DNA of 64,000 bases from Cribrihabitans marinus (lineage in GTDB: Bacteria; Pseudomonadota; Alphaproteobacteria; Rhodobacterales; Rhodobacteraceae): positions 218,983-282,982 of the forward strand of contig NZ_FNYD01000006.1 in the NCBI RefSeq assembly GCF_900109035.1. Direction: 5' to 3'. Shown piece by piece: positions 18,146-26,884 of the stretch. A program made the translations under genes and the position numbers. Each line of letters opens with the position of its first letter. The stretch's first letter is position 1. Below the pieces are notes generated by a model that was not told the DNA's origin, searched no databases, and saw nothing but the letters and a program-made list of their open reading frames with translations.

Positions 18146-18162
18146 TATTGTGAATTACGATA
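18146..18162. promoter_or_regulatory. Candidate operator dyad in the divergent promoter
   Basis: Between the divergent molybdenum hydroxylase and aspartate-dehydrogenase-like genes lies an imperfect inverted repeat, TATTGT-GAATT-ACGATA, with five of six arm positions matching. The local sequence is AT-richer than the flanks. A LysR-type gene is two genes away, and LysR proteins bind dyads of about this size and spacing. Binding is inference. Confidence 0.35.
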
Positions 18163-18215
18163 GCACTTGCGGGCTGCTATATGGAATTGGCTTGGGGCAA
18201 AGCGGAGGGCACGAC

Positions 18216-19004
18216 ATGCTGGACATCGCGCTGATCGGCCACGGCGCCATTGCCGCCCATGTGGCGGCCCATTGCCCGGAGGGCGCACGGGTCGGTGCCG
18301 TCATCTGCCGGCCGGGCCGCGCGGCGGCGGCACGGGCGGCGCTGGGCGACGTTTCGGCGATGGAAGCTGTCGCCGACCTTCCGACCCGCCCCGGCCTGCT
18401 GATCGATTGCGCCGGGCATGAGGGGCTGCGCGCTCACGGGCCCGCGGCGCTGCAATCGGGGATCGACCTGCTGACCGTCTCGGTCGGTGCCCTGGCCGAC
18501 CCCGAGCTGGAGGCCGACCTGGCCCGCGCGGTGGCCGAGGGCGGGGCCACGCTAACACTGGCCAGCGGCGCGATCGGGGCGCTGGACGCGCTGCGGGCCG
18601 CCGCCAGGGGCGCGGATCTGGAAGTGACCTATCGCGGGCGCAAACCGCCCGCGGGCTGGCACGGATCGCGGGCCGAGGAGGTGCTGGACCTCGATGCCCT
18701 GACTGGCGCGGAAGTGCATTTCAGCGGCACCGCACGCGAGGCCGCCCGGCTCTACCCCAAGAACGCCAATGTCGCCGCCGCCGTTGCCCTGGCGGGCGCG
18801 GGCTTCGACGCCACCCGCGCCGTGCTGATCGCCGATCCGGAGGCCGGTGGCAACCTGCACGAGATATCGGCCCGGGGCAGCTTCGGCCGCTTTGAATTCC
18901 GCATCGAGGGCCGGGCGCTGCCGGGCAATCCCCGGTCCTCGGCGCTGACCGCGCTCAGCGTGCTGGCCGAGATCCGCCGGCGGCTGTCGGGGATCCGGAT
19001 ATGA
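18216..19004 (+). CDS. L-aspartate-dehydrogenase-family protein
   Basis: A 262-residue NAD(P)-dependent dehydrogenase of the NadX/aspartate dehydrogenase family, which oxidises L-aspartate to iminoaspartate or reduces the reverse way. Seen: the N-terminal Rossmann motif IALIGHGAIAAH, CAGHEGLRAHG, and the C-terminal catalytic half with LYPKNANVAAAVALAG, where the conserved N-x-A-A segment lies. The start at 18216 is fixed by GGAGG at 18204-18208; a longer reading from 18135 runs through the promoter. It is divergent from the molybdenum hydroxylase and precedes the LysR gene by about 20 bases. There is no NAD-synthesis gene nearby, so a role on another amino or imino acid in the local pathway is possible. 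Confidence 0.8.
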   Translation: MLDIALIGHGAIAAHVAAHCPEGARVGAVICRPGRAAAARAALGDVSAMEAVADLPTRPGLLIDCAGHEGLRAHGPAALQSGIDLLTVSVGALADPELEADLARAVAEGGATLTLASGAIGALDALRAAARGADLEVTYRGRKPPAGWHGSRAEEVLDLDALTGAEVHFSGTAREAARLYPKNANVAAAVALAGAGFDATRAVLIADPEAGGNLHEISARGSFGRFEFRIEGRALPGNPRSSALTALSVLAEIRRRLSGIRI

Positions 19005-19026
19005 CCGGATCGGGCAGGAGCGGAAC

Positions 19027-19971
19027 ATGAGCCGCACCCAGATCCGCATCGTCGAGCGGGTTCTGACCCGGCTCAAGCTAAAGCAGCTGCGCCTGCTGGT
19101 CGCGGTGGGCGAGCACCACTCGATCCTGCACGCGGCGCAGGCACTGAACATCTCGCAGCCGGCGGCGACCAAGCTGATCAAGGATCTCGAGCTGGATTTC
19201 GACGTGCAGCTTTTCCAGCGCACGAATCGGGGCATGGTGCCGACCGTCTTCGGCGAGGCGCTGATCCGCCACGGCAAGCTGATCCTGGCGCAGATCTCAC
19301 ACGCCGCGCAGGAACTGGACGACCTGAACCTTGGCAATGGCGGCCGCGTTGTCCTGGGCACGTTGCTTGCGGCCTCGGCAGAGTTCCTTCCGCGGGTCCT
19401 GGGCCGATTGCAGCGGGAACGGCCCGGCCTGGTGGTCAAGCTGGTCGAGGGCACCAACGACGTGCTGATGCCGGCCCTGCGCGCGGGCGACGTGGACCTG
19501 GTGGTGGGCCGGCTTCCGATCCACCGCCACCGGACCGAGATCGCGCAGGAGCGCCTGTTTGAGGAGCACGTCATCTGCGTCGCGCGCGCCGGGCATCCGG
19601 TGCACGCCCTGTCCGCGCCAGGAGTGGCGGACCTGCTGGAATACCCCTGGATCCTGCCGCCGTCCGAGACCACGCTGCGCCGCCAGATCGACCACATGTT
19701 CGTCGAGGCCGGCGGGCCCGAGCCGCGCCACGCAGTTGAATCCGTCTCGTATCTCGCCAATCGGGCGCTGCTGGTGTCCTCGGACATGCTGGCGGTGATG
19801 CCGGCCCATGTCCCCGCCCATGACATCGAGACCGGTGCGCTGCGGCAGGTCGCGTGGGACGTGCCGATCCCCATCGGGCCGGTGGGGATCTCGATGCGCA
19901 AATCCGCCCCGCTGTCCCCGGCCGTCGATGCGGTTCTCGAGGCGCTGCGCGCCGAGGCGGCCGCGCAGTAA
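19027..19971 (+). CDS. LysR-family transcriptional regulator
   Basis: A 314-residue LysR-type regulator: winged helix-turn-helix at about residues 18-77 (LKLKQLRLLVAVGEHHSILH then ALNISQPAATKLIKDLE), linker helix, and a periplasmic-binding-like effector domain from about residue 105. It looks closest to the GbpR/PcaQ-type subgroup, which regulates sugar or aromatic catabolism, but the ligand cannot be inferred. GGAG lies just upstream of 19027. It is cotranscribed with the aspartate-dehydrogenase-like gene and probably controls the divergent genes from 18064 leftward; the dyad at 18146-18162 is a candidate target. The 3' end converges on cobF. Confidence 0.88.
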   Translation: MSRTQIRIVERVLTRLKLKQLRLLVAVGEHHSILHAAQALNISQPAATKLIKDLELDFDVQLFQRTNRGMVPTVFGEALIRHGKLILAQISHAAQELDDLNLGNGGRVVLGTLLAASAEFLPRVLGRLQRERPGLVVKLVEGTNDVLMPALRAGDVDLVVGRLPIHRHRTEIAQERLFEEHVICVARAGHPVHALSAPGVADLLEYPWILPPSETTLRRQIDHMFVEAGGPEPRHAVESVSYLANRALLVSSDMLAVMPAHVPAHDIETGALRQVAWDVPIPIGPVGISMRKSAPLSPAVDAVLEALRAEAAAQ

Positions 19972-19984
19972 GCCGGCGCCGGCT
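19971..19984. terminator. Palindrome between convergent genes, possible bidirectional terminator
   Basis: A perfect 14-base palindrome, AGCCGGCGCCGGCT, sits exactly between the LysR stop and the cobF stop. It could form a short GC-rich cruciform or hairpin for both transcripts. There is no T-run on either side, so intrinsic termination is only a possibility. Confidence 0.3.
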
Positions 19985-20727
19985 CAGCCGGGTCGCCGTT
20001 CCAGCAGGTACACATCCATGATCCAGCCGTGCTCGGCACGGGCGCGGGCGCGGGTTTCGACGATCCGCTCGGCCACTTCGGACACCCGGCCGGCGATCAG
20101 GATCTGTTCGGCCATGCCGACATAGGCGCCCCACCAGATGTGCAGATCCGTCCCTTCCAGGTCGCGAAACGCGCAATTGCCGTCCAGCATCACCACCACC
20201 CGGTCCGCGGCCTCGGGCCAGCCGCCGTCGCGCAGTCGCCGGCCGGTCGTGACCACGAAGGGCGCGCCCAGGTCGTTCACCGGGATCGCATGCGCCGCGG
20301 TCAGCGCCTGCACCGCCGTGATTCCCGGCACGACACGGACTTGCGGCCGAGGCTTCAGCCGCGCGGCGATGCGCAGGCTGCTGTCATAGAGCGAGGGATC
20401 GCCCCAGATCAGCAACGCCACGTGGCGCGCGCCGGGATGCGCGGCGATTGCCGCCTGCCAGCGCTCGGCGATGGCATCGTGCCAATCCTCGACGCCCTGG
20501 AGATAGCCGGCATCGTCGCGGCGCGCGGGGATGTCGAAATGGGCGATGGCCGGCGGCGTGTCCGCGACCTGCGCGACGATCCCTTCCCGCAGCCCGGCCA
20601 GATCGGATTTCTCCGCGCCCTTGCGCGGGATCAGGATCAGGTCCGCCGCGCGGATCGCCCGTTCGCCCTCGCGGGTCAGGTGGTCCGGGTTGCCGGTTCC
20701 GATTCCGATCAGCAGCAGTTCAAGCAT
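19984..20727 (-). CDS. cobF: Precorrin-6A synthase (deacetylating) CobF
   Basis: A 247-residue SAM-dependent methyltransferase of the aerobic cobalamin pathway. It methylates C-1 of precorrin-5 and releases acetate, giving precorrin-6A. Seen: the tetrapyrrole methylase opening LLIGIGTGNPDHLTREG, RADLILIPRKG-like motif, LIWGDPSLYDS and VVPGITAVQALTAAHAIPVN, all characteristic of CobF. CobF marks the oxygen-dependent route, since the anaerobic route uses CbiD instead. Starts at 20727 and 20736 are both ATG; a strong hairpin lies directly upstream of the latter. It lies downstream of cbiM, away from the main cob operon. Confidence 0.93.
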   Translation of the reverse strand: MLELLLIGIGTGNPDHLTREGERAIRAADLILIPRKGAEKSDLAGLREGIVAQVADTPPAIAHFDIPARRDDAGYLQGVEDWHDAIAERWQAAIAAHPGARHVALLIWGDPSLYDSSLRIAARLKPRPQVRVVPGITAVQALTAAHAIPVNDLGAPFVVTTGRRLRDGGWPEAADRVVVMLDGNCAFRDLEGTDLHIWWGAYVGMAEQILIAGRVSEVAERIVETRARARAEHGWIMDVYLLERRPG

Positions 20728-20740
20728 GGCAAACATAACA

Positions 20741-20763
20741 CCCCGGTCCGAAGCGGACCGGGG
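20741..20763 (-). promoter_or_regulatory. Strong stem-loop between cbiM and cobF
   Basis: A perfect 10-base-pair stem with a three-base loop (arms CCCCGGTCCG and CGGACCGGGG) fills the cbiM-cobF gap. Read on the minus strand it ends five bases before the ATG at 20736 and its last Gs overlap where a Shine-Dalgarno would sit; TGTTATGTTTG follows. It could attenuate transcription, hide the cobF ribosome site, or protect the cbiM message from 3' decay. Confidence 0.6.
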
Positions 20764-20787
20764 CAGTCCCTGTAGGGGCGGGTCGGC

Positions 20788-21465
20788 TCAGCCGGCCGCG
20801 TAGAGCCGCGGTGTCACCAGCGCCGAGCCCTTGAGCCCGCGCAGCGACTTGGCCCCGGCCAGCACGGCAAGATCGACCAGCGGTTCGATCAGGATGACCA
20901 TCAGGTAGGCCGCGCCGAAGCTGCCGACCGCCGTCATCGTGTCGGCGCCCACGCCCTGGCCGTAGAAGGCCCAGAAGGCGACCCAGGCCACAACACCGCC
21001 CTGGTATGCAATCGAGAGCTTGAGCATGTCGGCATATTTCAGGTCGACATAGGCAGCGTCCCGAGGCAGCGCCTTTTGCGCCAGCCCGTGGATCGCAAAT
21101 AGCGGCACCAGCAGCGTGGTCAGGTTGACCGCATACATCGGAAGGTCGCCGGGTGCGAAGATCAGGCCCTGGATCGCCAGGCCCGCCGCAAGCCCCACCG
21201 CCGCCGGCGCGGCCCCCAGGATCAGCAGCAGCGTGGTGCCCAGGATGAAATGCACCTCGGAGATCCCCACGGGGAAATGCGGCAGAACCTCGAAGAAGGC
21301 GAGCACACCGAGCGTTGCCGTCGCACTGCGCAGGGCAAAGGAGGGCAGAGCGCGCGCCTTCACGTCCACGGCGATCAGCTTGAGCGAATAGCCCGCCGCC
21401 GCGGCGGTCGTCCCGTAGGCCAGGACCATCTTCGCGCCTTGTACGACGCCCGGTTCGATATGCAT
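20788..21465 (-). CDS. cbiM: CbiM-family cobalt/metal ECF transporter permease
   Basis: A 225-residue membrane protein with about six or seven helices of the CbiM family, the substrate-capture component of ECF-type cobalt or nickel importers. It begins MHIEPG, and in this family the N-terminal Met-His positions are metal ligands, so the start at 21465 is well supported; GGAAGGAG precedes it by seven bases. No CbiN, CbiQ or CbiO gene is adjacent, so partner subunits must be elsewhere or it acts alone. It is the first gene behind a cobalamin riboswitch, so cobalt uptake should fall when cobalamin is plentiful. Confidence 0.85.
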   Translation of the reverse strand: MHIEPGVVQGAKMVLAYGTTAAAAGYSLKLIAVDVKARALPSFALRSATATLGVLAFFEVLPHFPVGISEVHFILGTTLLLILGAAPAAVGLAAGLAIQGLIFAPGDLPMYAVNLTTLLVPLFAIHGLAQKALPRDAAYVDLKYADMLKLSIAYQGGVVAWVAFWAFYGQGVGADTMTAVGSFGAAYLMVILIEPLVDLAVLAGAKSLRGLKGSALVTPRLYAAG

Positions 21466-21530
21466 GTTCGATCTCCTTCCCGCCAACCCCGGCGGATCCT
21501 TGTGCCGGTTCCCCGGCGGTTTCACGTCAC

Positions 21531-21690
21531 GGCAGGTTTCCTGACTTCCGGATCGTTGCGCGGCGGACCCTTCCCGGCTTGGACCAGTGGATTTCTCCGC
21601 GCGCGCTCCCCGGTTACAGTTGCGGGGGCAGTCGGGGATTTGCACCCCGTTCCCTATTATCCGGACCCCCGCAAGGGGCCGGCACCGTGT
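21531..21690 (-). ncRNA. Cobalamin riboswitch upstream of cbiM-cobF
   Basis: Read on the minus strand the leader shows the class-I cobalamin riboswitch elements in order: a GGTGCC element near 21681-21686, AATAGGGAA, GGTGCAAATCCCC, then GCCCCCGCAACTGTAACCGG, then CCACTGGTCC, GGGAAGG, and finally the B12 box AAGTCAGGAAACCTGCC at 21531-21547. It ends about 65 bases before the cbiM start. It should reduce cbiM-cobF expression when adenosylcobalamin binds. It lies between cobA and cbiM. Confidence 0.93.
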
Positions 21691-21740
21691 TCGCCATCCT
21701 TGAGCGATTCCGCGGGTCGGGACAAGATAGAATCCCGCGC

Positions 21741-22460
21741 CTATGCCTCGGCCAGGGGGCCGTAGAGGATCAGCGCCGGCGCATTGCCAACCTCTGCCTC
21801 CAGCCGGTCGGCCAGTTGGCCCAGCGTGCTGCGCTCCAGCGTCTGTTCGGGGGTCGAGACCGCCTCGGCCAGAAGCGCCGGCGTCGCGCGCGGCAGGCCG
21901 TGATCCACCAGCATGGCCACCATCCGGGGAAAGGTCCGCTTGCCCATGAACACGACGGTTGTGGCCAGCGGATCGGCCAGTGCGGCGAGGTTGAGATCCT
22001 CGGGCAGCTTGCCGGCGATGTCATGGCCGGTGACGAACTGCACCCGCCGCGCGGTCAGGCGACGGGTCAGCGGGATGCCCGCCGCCGCCGCCGCCGCGCA
22101 GGCCGAGGGGACGCCCGGCACGATCTCGAAGCCGATGCCGGCCGCGCGCAGGGCGATCAGCTCCTCCTCCAGCCGTCCGAACATGCCGCCATCGCCGGAT
22201 TTCAGCCGCACCACCCGCGCGCCGGTCTGGGCATAGTCCACCAGCAGCCGGCTCACATGGTCCTGTTTCGGCGATGGCCGTCCCGCCCGCTTGCCGACAC
22301 CTACCAGGTCCGCGCCCGCGCGGGCATGGGTCAGGATCGGGCCGGAACTGAGGTCGTCGAACAGGATCGCGTCGGCCTGTTTCATCCGGTTCACCGCCTT
22401 GAGCGTCAGAAGCTCGGGGTCGCCCGGACCCGAACCGACGAAGGAGACGAAACCGCTCAT
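21741..22460 (-). CDS. cobA: Uroporphyrinogen-III C-methyltransferase CobA
   Basis: A 239-residue SUMT that methylates uroporphyrinogen III at C-2 and C-7 with SAM, giving precorrin-2, the entry point to cobalamin and siroheme. Seen: FVSFVGSGPGDPELLTLKA, the region LSSGPILTHARAGADLVGVG, RLKSGDGGMFGRLEEE (family GDP-type loop), and VPGVPSACAAAAAAGIPLTRR. It is single-domain, without the CysG oxidase half, as expected for dedicated cobalamin use. It is the last gene of the long cob operon; its start overlaps the cobB stop by four bases. The cbiM riboswitch follows immediately downstream. Confidence 0.94.
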   Translation of the reverse strand: MSGFVSFVGSGPGDPELLTLKAVNRMKQADAILFDDLSSGPILTHARAGADLVGVGKRAGRPSPKQDHVSRLLVDYAQTGARVVRLKSGDGGMFGRLEEELIALRAAGIGFEIVPGVPSACAAAAAAGIPLTRRLTARRVQFVTGHDIAGKLPEDLNLAALADPLATTVVFMGKRTFPRMVAMLVDHGLPRATPALLAEAVSTPEQTLERSTLGQLADRLEAEVGNAPALILYGPLAEA

Positions 22461-23782
22461 GCCCCGGCCTCGGCGATCAGGTGAAAGAACGTGCCGGTCA
22501 CGTGGCCGCGATGCGATCCGGTCTCGGGCACCGCCGCGCCCTCGGCATCGACCACGGCGGCCAGCGGCGCGTCCGGCTGATCGAGGATGGTCGAGTAGTG
22601 GAACTCGTGCCCGCGCAGCTTGGCCGCCGTGGCAAAACCCGGCATCGGCGCTTGCAGCTGTGCCTTGCGATAGCCCAGGTGGAACTTGCGTTTCTCATAG
22701 GATGTGACCAACCCCAGAAGGCCCGCCATCTCGTGGCGCACACCTTCCTTGTCGATCAGCGCCGCGCCCAGGGCCATGTAGCCGCCGCATTCGCCATGCA
22801 CCGGTTTGGTGGCGGCGTGGCGGCGCAGGCCGGCCATGAACCGGCCCGCCGCGGCCAGCGGACCGGAGTGCAGCTCGGGGTATCCGCCGGGCAGCCAGAC
22901 AAGATCCGCGTCTGCCGCAGGGGCCTCGTCGGCCAGCGGCGAGAACGGCAGGATTTCGGCCCCGGCCGCGCGCCAGCCCTCCAGGATATGCGGATAGGTG
23001 AAGGAAAACGCCGCGTCGCGTGCCAGCGCGATGCGCTGCGCCGGCGGCTGCGGCAGGCGGCCCGCCGGCCGGGCCGGAGCGCCGCGCGCCGCGGCCCGGA
23101 TCGCGTCCAGATCCACGTGTTCCCGCAGGAAGGCGGCGTAACCCGCAATCGCCGCTTCCAGGTCGGGATGCTCGACCGCCTGGATCAGCCCCAGGTGACG
23201 CTCGGGCAGAGTCAGGTCGCCGCGCCGGGGCAGGACGCCCAGCACCGGCAGCCCGGCGCGCTCCATGCCCAGGCGGGTCAGCCGCTCGTGGCGCGGGCTG
23301 GCGCAGCGGTTGAGGATCACCCCGGCAAAGGGCAGGTCGGGATTGTACATCCGGAACCCCAGCGCGGTCGCCGCCGCCGATTGCGCCTGGCCGCCCACAT
23401 CCAGCACCAGAACCACCGGCCAGCCCATGTCCAGCGCGGTCTCGGCGCTGGATCCGTGCCCGGTCTCGCCGGGCTTGGCCACCCCGTCGAACAGGCCCAT
23501 CGAACCCTCGGCCACGACGATGTCGGCCCCGTGGGCCCGCGCGGCGATGGCGCCGCGCAGCGCGTCGCCCATCGCCCAGCTGTCCAGGTTGAACGAGGGC
23601 CGCCCGGCCGCCGCGAGATGAAAGGCGGGGTCGATATAGTCCGGCCCGCTCTTAAACGGCTGCACGGTCAGCCCGTCCTCGGCCAGCGCGCGCAGAAGCC
23701 CCAGCATCACCGTGGTCTTGCCGGTGCCGGAGGAGGGCGCCGAGATCAGAAGGCCCGGGGGATTGGTCATCACCTCAGTCAT
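22457..23782 (-). CDS. cobB: Hydrogenobyrinic acid a,c-diamide synthase CobB
   Basis: A 441-residue ATP- and glutamine-dependent amidase that converts hydrogenobyrinic acid to its a,c-diamide. The N-terminal half is a dethiobiotin-synthetase-like P-loop domain ([42 protein letters not shown]). The C-terminal half is a glutamine amidotransferase with the nucleophile cysteine in [11 protein letters not shown] and a histidine in [12 protein letters not shown] place the start at 23782, where GGAG lies eight bases upstream and the gene overlaps cobM by eight bases; an ATG at 23770 is possible. The aerobic context means the metal-free substrate, so CobB rather than CbiA. Confidence 0.93.
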   Translation of the reverse strand: MTEVMTNPPGLLISAPSSGTGKTTVMLGLLRALAEDGLTVQPFKSGPDYIDPAFHLAAAGRPSFNLDSWAMGDALRGAIAARAHGADIVVAEGSMGLFDGVAKPGETGHGSSAETALDMGWPVVLVLDVGGQAQSAAATALGFRMYNPDLPFAGVILNRCASPRHERLTRLGMERAGLPVLGVLPRRGDLTLPERHLGLIQAVEHPDLEAAIAGYAAFLREHVDLDAIRAAARGAPARPAGRLPQPPAQRIALARDAAFSFTYPHILEGWRAAGAEILPFSPLADEAPAADADLVWLPGGYPELHSGPLAAAGRFMAGLRRHAATKPVHGECGGYMALGAALIDKEGVRHEMAGLLGLVTSYEKRKFHLGYRKAQLQAPMPGFATAAKLRGHEFHYSTILDQPDAPLAAVVDAEGAAVPETGSHRGHVTGTFFHLIAEAGA

Positions 23783-24569
23783 CGCCGTGGCTCCAGCTCG
23801 ACCACGGGCTGTCGGCGCTTTGCGGGCGATAGCGGCGGTCGTAATCGGTTGAATAGAGGCAGCTTTCGTCGAAGCCTTCACCGGCCAGCACCGGCCCCAC
23901 AAGGATCAGCGCGGTGCGCGAGATGCCCGCGTCCAGTGCGCCCCCGAGCGTTTCCAGCGTGGCGCGCACGATCCGCTCGTCCGGCCAGCTGGCGCGATAG
24001 ACCACCGCCACCGGGCAGTCGGGCCCGTAATGCGGGGTCAGCTCGGCGATCACCCGGTCCAGATGGCCGATCGACAAGTGGATGGCCAGGGTCGTGCCGG
24101 TGCGCGCGAAATTCTCCAGCGTCTCGCCCGGCGGCATCGACGAGGCGCGGCCCGCCGTTCGGGTCAGCACCACCGACTGCCCCAGGCCGGGCAGGGTCAG
24201 CTCGGTCCCCAGCGCGGCGGCGGCGGCGGCAAAGGAGGGCACGCCGGGGGTGACGCTGACCGGGATGCCGCGCGCCTTGAGCCGCCGGATCTGTTCGCCC
24301 ATCGCCGACCAGACCGACAGGTCGCCGGAATGCAGCCGTGCGACGTCATGGCCGGCGGAATGGGCGGTTTCGATCTCGGCGATGATCGCGTCCAGATCCA
24401 TCGAGGCGGTGTTCACGATCCGCGCGCCCTCGGGGCAATGCGCCAGGATTTCCTCGGGCACCAGCGACCCGGCATAGAGGCAGACCGGGCAGGCGGCGAT
24501 GATGTCGCGCCCGCGCAGGGTCAGCAGGTCGGCGGCGCCCGGGCCGGCGCCGATGAAGTGAACGGTCAT
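23775..24569 (-). CDS. cobM: Precorrin-4 C11-methyltransferase CobM
   Basis: A 264-residue SAM-dependent methyltransferase that methylates C-11 of precorrin-4 to give precorrin-5. Seen: [40 protein letters not shown] (a strong CobM/CbiF signature), [16 protein letters not shown] and [22 protein letters not shown]. The start at 24569 has GGAGGAC close upstream and overlaps the cobE stop by four bases. The C-terminus (after [12 protein letters not shown]) is a short polar tail. It sits between cobE and cobB in the riboswitch-controlled operon. Confidence 0.95.
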   Translation of the reverse strand: MTVHFIGAGPGAADLLTLRGRDIIAACPVCLYAGSLVPEEILAHCPEGARIVNTASMDLDAIIAEIETAHSAGHDVARLHSGDLSVWSAMGEQIRRLKARGIPVSVTPGVPSFAAAAAALGTELTLPGLGQSVVLTRTAGRASSMPPGETLENFARTGTTLAIHLSIGHLDRVIAELTPHYGPDCPVAVVYRASWPDERIVRATLETLGGALDAGISRTALILVGPVLAGEGFDESCLYSTDYDRRYRPQSADSPWSSWSHGDD

Positions 24570-24934
24570 GTCTGTCCTCCGATGGCGACCGCGCAGGTGG
24601 CGAGGCGGTCGGTCGAGATCTTTCGCGGCGCGGCCAGGCGCGCATCCGGGCCGGCGGCGGCCAGAGCGGCAGCCTCGGCAACGCTGCCGGTGCCGCGTTC
24701 CGATGTGCTGCGGCGGGAGTCGGTCAGGGTCTCGGCGGCCGCCAGAGCCTCGGCCTCGACCCCGCGCAGGGGCAGGCCAAGCTCCTGCGCCAGCGCCACA
24801 AGGGGCGGGTGGCCGGTCTTGTCCTCGGCGGTGGCCAGCGCGGACACGCGCTGATCCGTGACGGCCGCGTCGAACGCATCGCGCAGGCTTGCGGCCGTTG
24901 CCGCCGTCGAAAACCCGAATCCGGCCACGATCAT
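24566..24934 (-). CDS. cobE: Cobalamin biosynthesis protein CobE
   Basis: A 122-residue protein matching CobE, the equivalent of the C-terminal domain of CbiG. CobE is found with the aerobic pathway, and its exact reaction is still not settled; binding and handing over of precorrin intermediates has been proposed. Seen: [37 protein letters not shown], and [15 protein letters not shown]. The ATG at 24934 overlaps the cobL stop (ATGA) and has GGAG nine bases upstream; a GTG at 24949 is the alternative. Confidence 0.88.
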   Translation of the reverse strand: MIVAGFGFSTAATAASLRDAFDAAVTDQRVSALATAEDKTGHPPLVALAQELGLPLRGVEAEALAAAETLTDSRRSTSERGTGSVAEAAALAAAGPDARLAAPRKISTDRLATCAVAIGGQT

Positions 24935-26136
24935 AGCACGCCGCTCCACTGCACCACCGGATAGCTCGCCCGCCAGCCCCGGCGCGGCCCCAGCGGCGCG
25001 GCCTGCGCCAGTTCGATGCGCAGCAACTCGCCGCCATGCCGGGCCTGCCAGTCGATCAGCAGTGCCTCGCTCTCCAGCGTCACCGCGTTGGCGACCATGC
25101 GCACCCCCGGCAGATGCCGCGACAGCCAGTCCAGCAGTTCCGCGCTCAACCCGCCGCCGACAAAGACCGCATCGGGCGCCGGGCGCTCGTCAAGCGCCTG
25201 CGGCGCGGCGCCCTCGACCACCTCGAGCCGGTCCTGGCCCAGCGCATCGGCGTTGCGCCGGATCCGTGCCGCCCGGTCGGCGCGGGGCTCGAAAGTGGTG
25301 GCGCTCAGGCTGGGATCGCTCAGCAGCCACTCGATGGCGATGGATCCGCTGCCGCCGCCGATGTCCCAAAGATGCTCGCCGTGCCGCGGTGCCAGCGCCG
25401 ACAGGGTGAGGGCGCGCACCGGCCGCTTGGTGATCTGGCCGTCGGTCTCGAACAGGGCATCCGGCCGCCCGGTGGCCATCGGCACCGCGGGGCCGCCGGC
25501 CATGTCCAGCCCGACACAGACCGGATGCGCGATGTCGTCGAAAGTCAGGGCGCGGGCGGTCTCCTCGCGGACCCTCTCGCGCGGTCCGCCCAGCGCCTCC
25601 AGCACGTGACAGCGCGTTGCGCCGAACCCGGCCTCGTCCAGCCAGACCGCCAGCGCGCGCACTGCCGCACCATCCCGCAGCAGCACGAAGGCGCGCGCGC
25701 CATCGGCCAGATGCGGGCGCAGCCGTGCCAGCGGGGCGGCGTGCAGGCCCAGCGTCGCGGTGCTCTCCAGCGGCCAGCCGAGCCGGGCCGCGGCCAGCGC
25801 GAAACTCGACGGACCGGGCAGGGCGGTCCACTCCTCAGGGTCCAAGTGCCGCGCAATCACCGACCCCGCGCCGAACCAGAACGGATCGCCCGAGGCCAGC
25901 ACCACCGTCGGCTGACCGCGAAAGCCGCGCAGCAGGGGCAGACCATCGGCAAAGGGCACCGGCCATTCCACGCGCCGCGCCCCCGTGTCGGGCAACAGGG
26001 CCAGGTGCCGGGGCGGCCCCATCACCACCTGCGCCGCGTCCAGCGCCGCGCGGCTTGCGGGCGGCAGGCCATGTGGTCCATCCTCGCCCAGACCGATGAT
26101 GGTCAGCCATGCAGAGCCGAGCGGGGCCTCAGCCAT
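24931..26136 (-). CDS. cobL: Precorrin-6B C5,15-methyltransferase (decarboxylating) CobL
   Basis: A 401-residue two-domain enzyme that methylates C-5 and C-15 and decarboxylates the acetate side chain at C-12, turning precorrin-6B into precorrin-8. The N-terminal CbiE-like methylase starts [11 protein letters not shown] and contains [13 protein letters not shown]. The C-terminal CbiT-like domain has the class-I SAM motif [17 protein letters not shown] and [17 protein letters not shown]. Both halves are complete. The start at 26136 shares two bases with the oppositely oriented cobK start. A reading extended to 26208 would run deep into cobK and is rejected. Confidence 0.94.
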   Translation of the reverse strand: MAEAPLGSAWLTIIGLGEDGPHGLPPASRAALDAAQVVMGPPRHLALLPDTGARRVEWPVPFADGLPLLRGFRGQPTVVLASGDPFWFGAGSVIARHLDPEEWTALPGPSSFALAAARLGWPLESTATLGLHAAPLARLRPHLADGARAFVLLRDGAAVRALAVWLDEAGFGATRCHVLEALGGPRERVREETARALTFDDIAHPVCVGLDMAGGPAVPMATGRPDALFETDGQITKRPVRALTLSALAPRHGEHLWDIGGGSGSIAIEWLLSDPSLSATTFEPRADRAARIRRNADALGQDRLEVVEGAAPQALDERPAPDAVFVGGGLSAELLDWLSRHLPGVRMVANAVTLESEALLIDWQARHGGELLRIELAQAAPLGPRRGWRASYPVVQWSGVL

Positions 26137-26884
26137 GACCCACCTGCTGATTCTGGGCGGAACAACCGAAGCCGGCGAACTGGCGCAGACCATCGCCGGC
26201 ACCGGCATCCGCGCGACCTATTCCTATGCCGGTCGGGTCGGGACGCCGCGCCCGCAGCCGGTCCCGACGCGCAGCGGCGGGTTTGGCGGGGTGGCCGGCC
26301 TGGTGCGATATCTGCGGGACGCGCAGGTGACGCATGTGGTGGATGCCACCCATCCCTTTGCCGCGCGGATGAGCCGGAACGCCCATGCCGCCTGTGCAGA
26401 GACCGGGGTGCCGCTGGTGGCCCTGACCCGGCCGCCCTGGACGGAAGGGTCGGGCGACCGCTGGACCCATGTGCCGGATATCGACGCCGCCGTCGCGGCA
26501 CTGTCCGGACCGGTGCGCCGCGTCTTTCTGGCCGTGGGGCGGGTGCACCTGGACGCCTTCGCCGCGCAGCCGCAACATCACTATCTGCTGCGGCTGGTCG
26601 ATGACCCGGATGCGCCGCCCTTGCCCGATTGCACCGTGATCGTCGACCGGGGACCGTTCGATCTGGCGCAGGACACCGCGTTGCTGCGGGCGCATCGGAT
26701 CGACCTTGTGGTGTCCAAGAATTCCGGCGGCAGCGGGGCGCGGTCCAAGATCGACGCGGCGCGCGCGCTGGACCTGCCGGTGCTGATCATCGACCGCCCG
26801 GAGTTGCCGGAGCGGACAGAGCTGCACGAGCCCGAGCGCATTCTGGACTGGCTGGCTCATTCCGGGGTGAACCTCGGCGTGTAA
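26135..26884 (+). CDS. cobK: Precorrin-6A reductase CobK
   Basis: A 249-residue NADPH-dependent reductase that converts precorrin-6A to dihydroprecorrin-6A. Seen: N-terminal Rossmann-type HLLILGGTTEAGELAQTI, VVDATHPFAARMSRNAHAAC, and VVSKNSGGSGARSKIDAARA, all CobK hallmarks. It is the only cob gene here on the plus strand. Its ATG overlaps the cobL ATG head to head (bases 26134-26137 hold both), so its promoter and ribosome site must lie within cobL. Its last 28 bases overlap the end of cobJ on the other strand. No riboswitch of its own was seen. Confidence 0.94.
   Translation: MTHLLILGGTTEAGELAQTIAGTGIRATYSYAGRVGTPRPQPVPTRSGGFGGVAGLVRYLRDAQVTHVVDATHPFAARMSRNAHAACAETGVPLVALTRPPWTEGSGDRWTHVPDIDAAVAALSGPVRRVFLAVGRVHLDAFAAQPQHHYLLRLVDDPDAPPLPDCTVIVDRGPFDLAQDTALLRAHRIDLVVSKNSGGSGARSKIDAARALDLPVLIIDRPELPERTELHEPERILDWLAHSGVNLGV

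Noticed and set aside
23783..23902. Longer cobB start
   Set aside because: The extra 40 residues come from the end of cobM and are not like CobB proteins, while the ATG at 23782 has its own ribosome-binding site.
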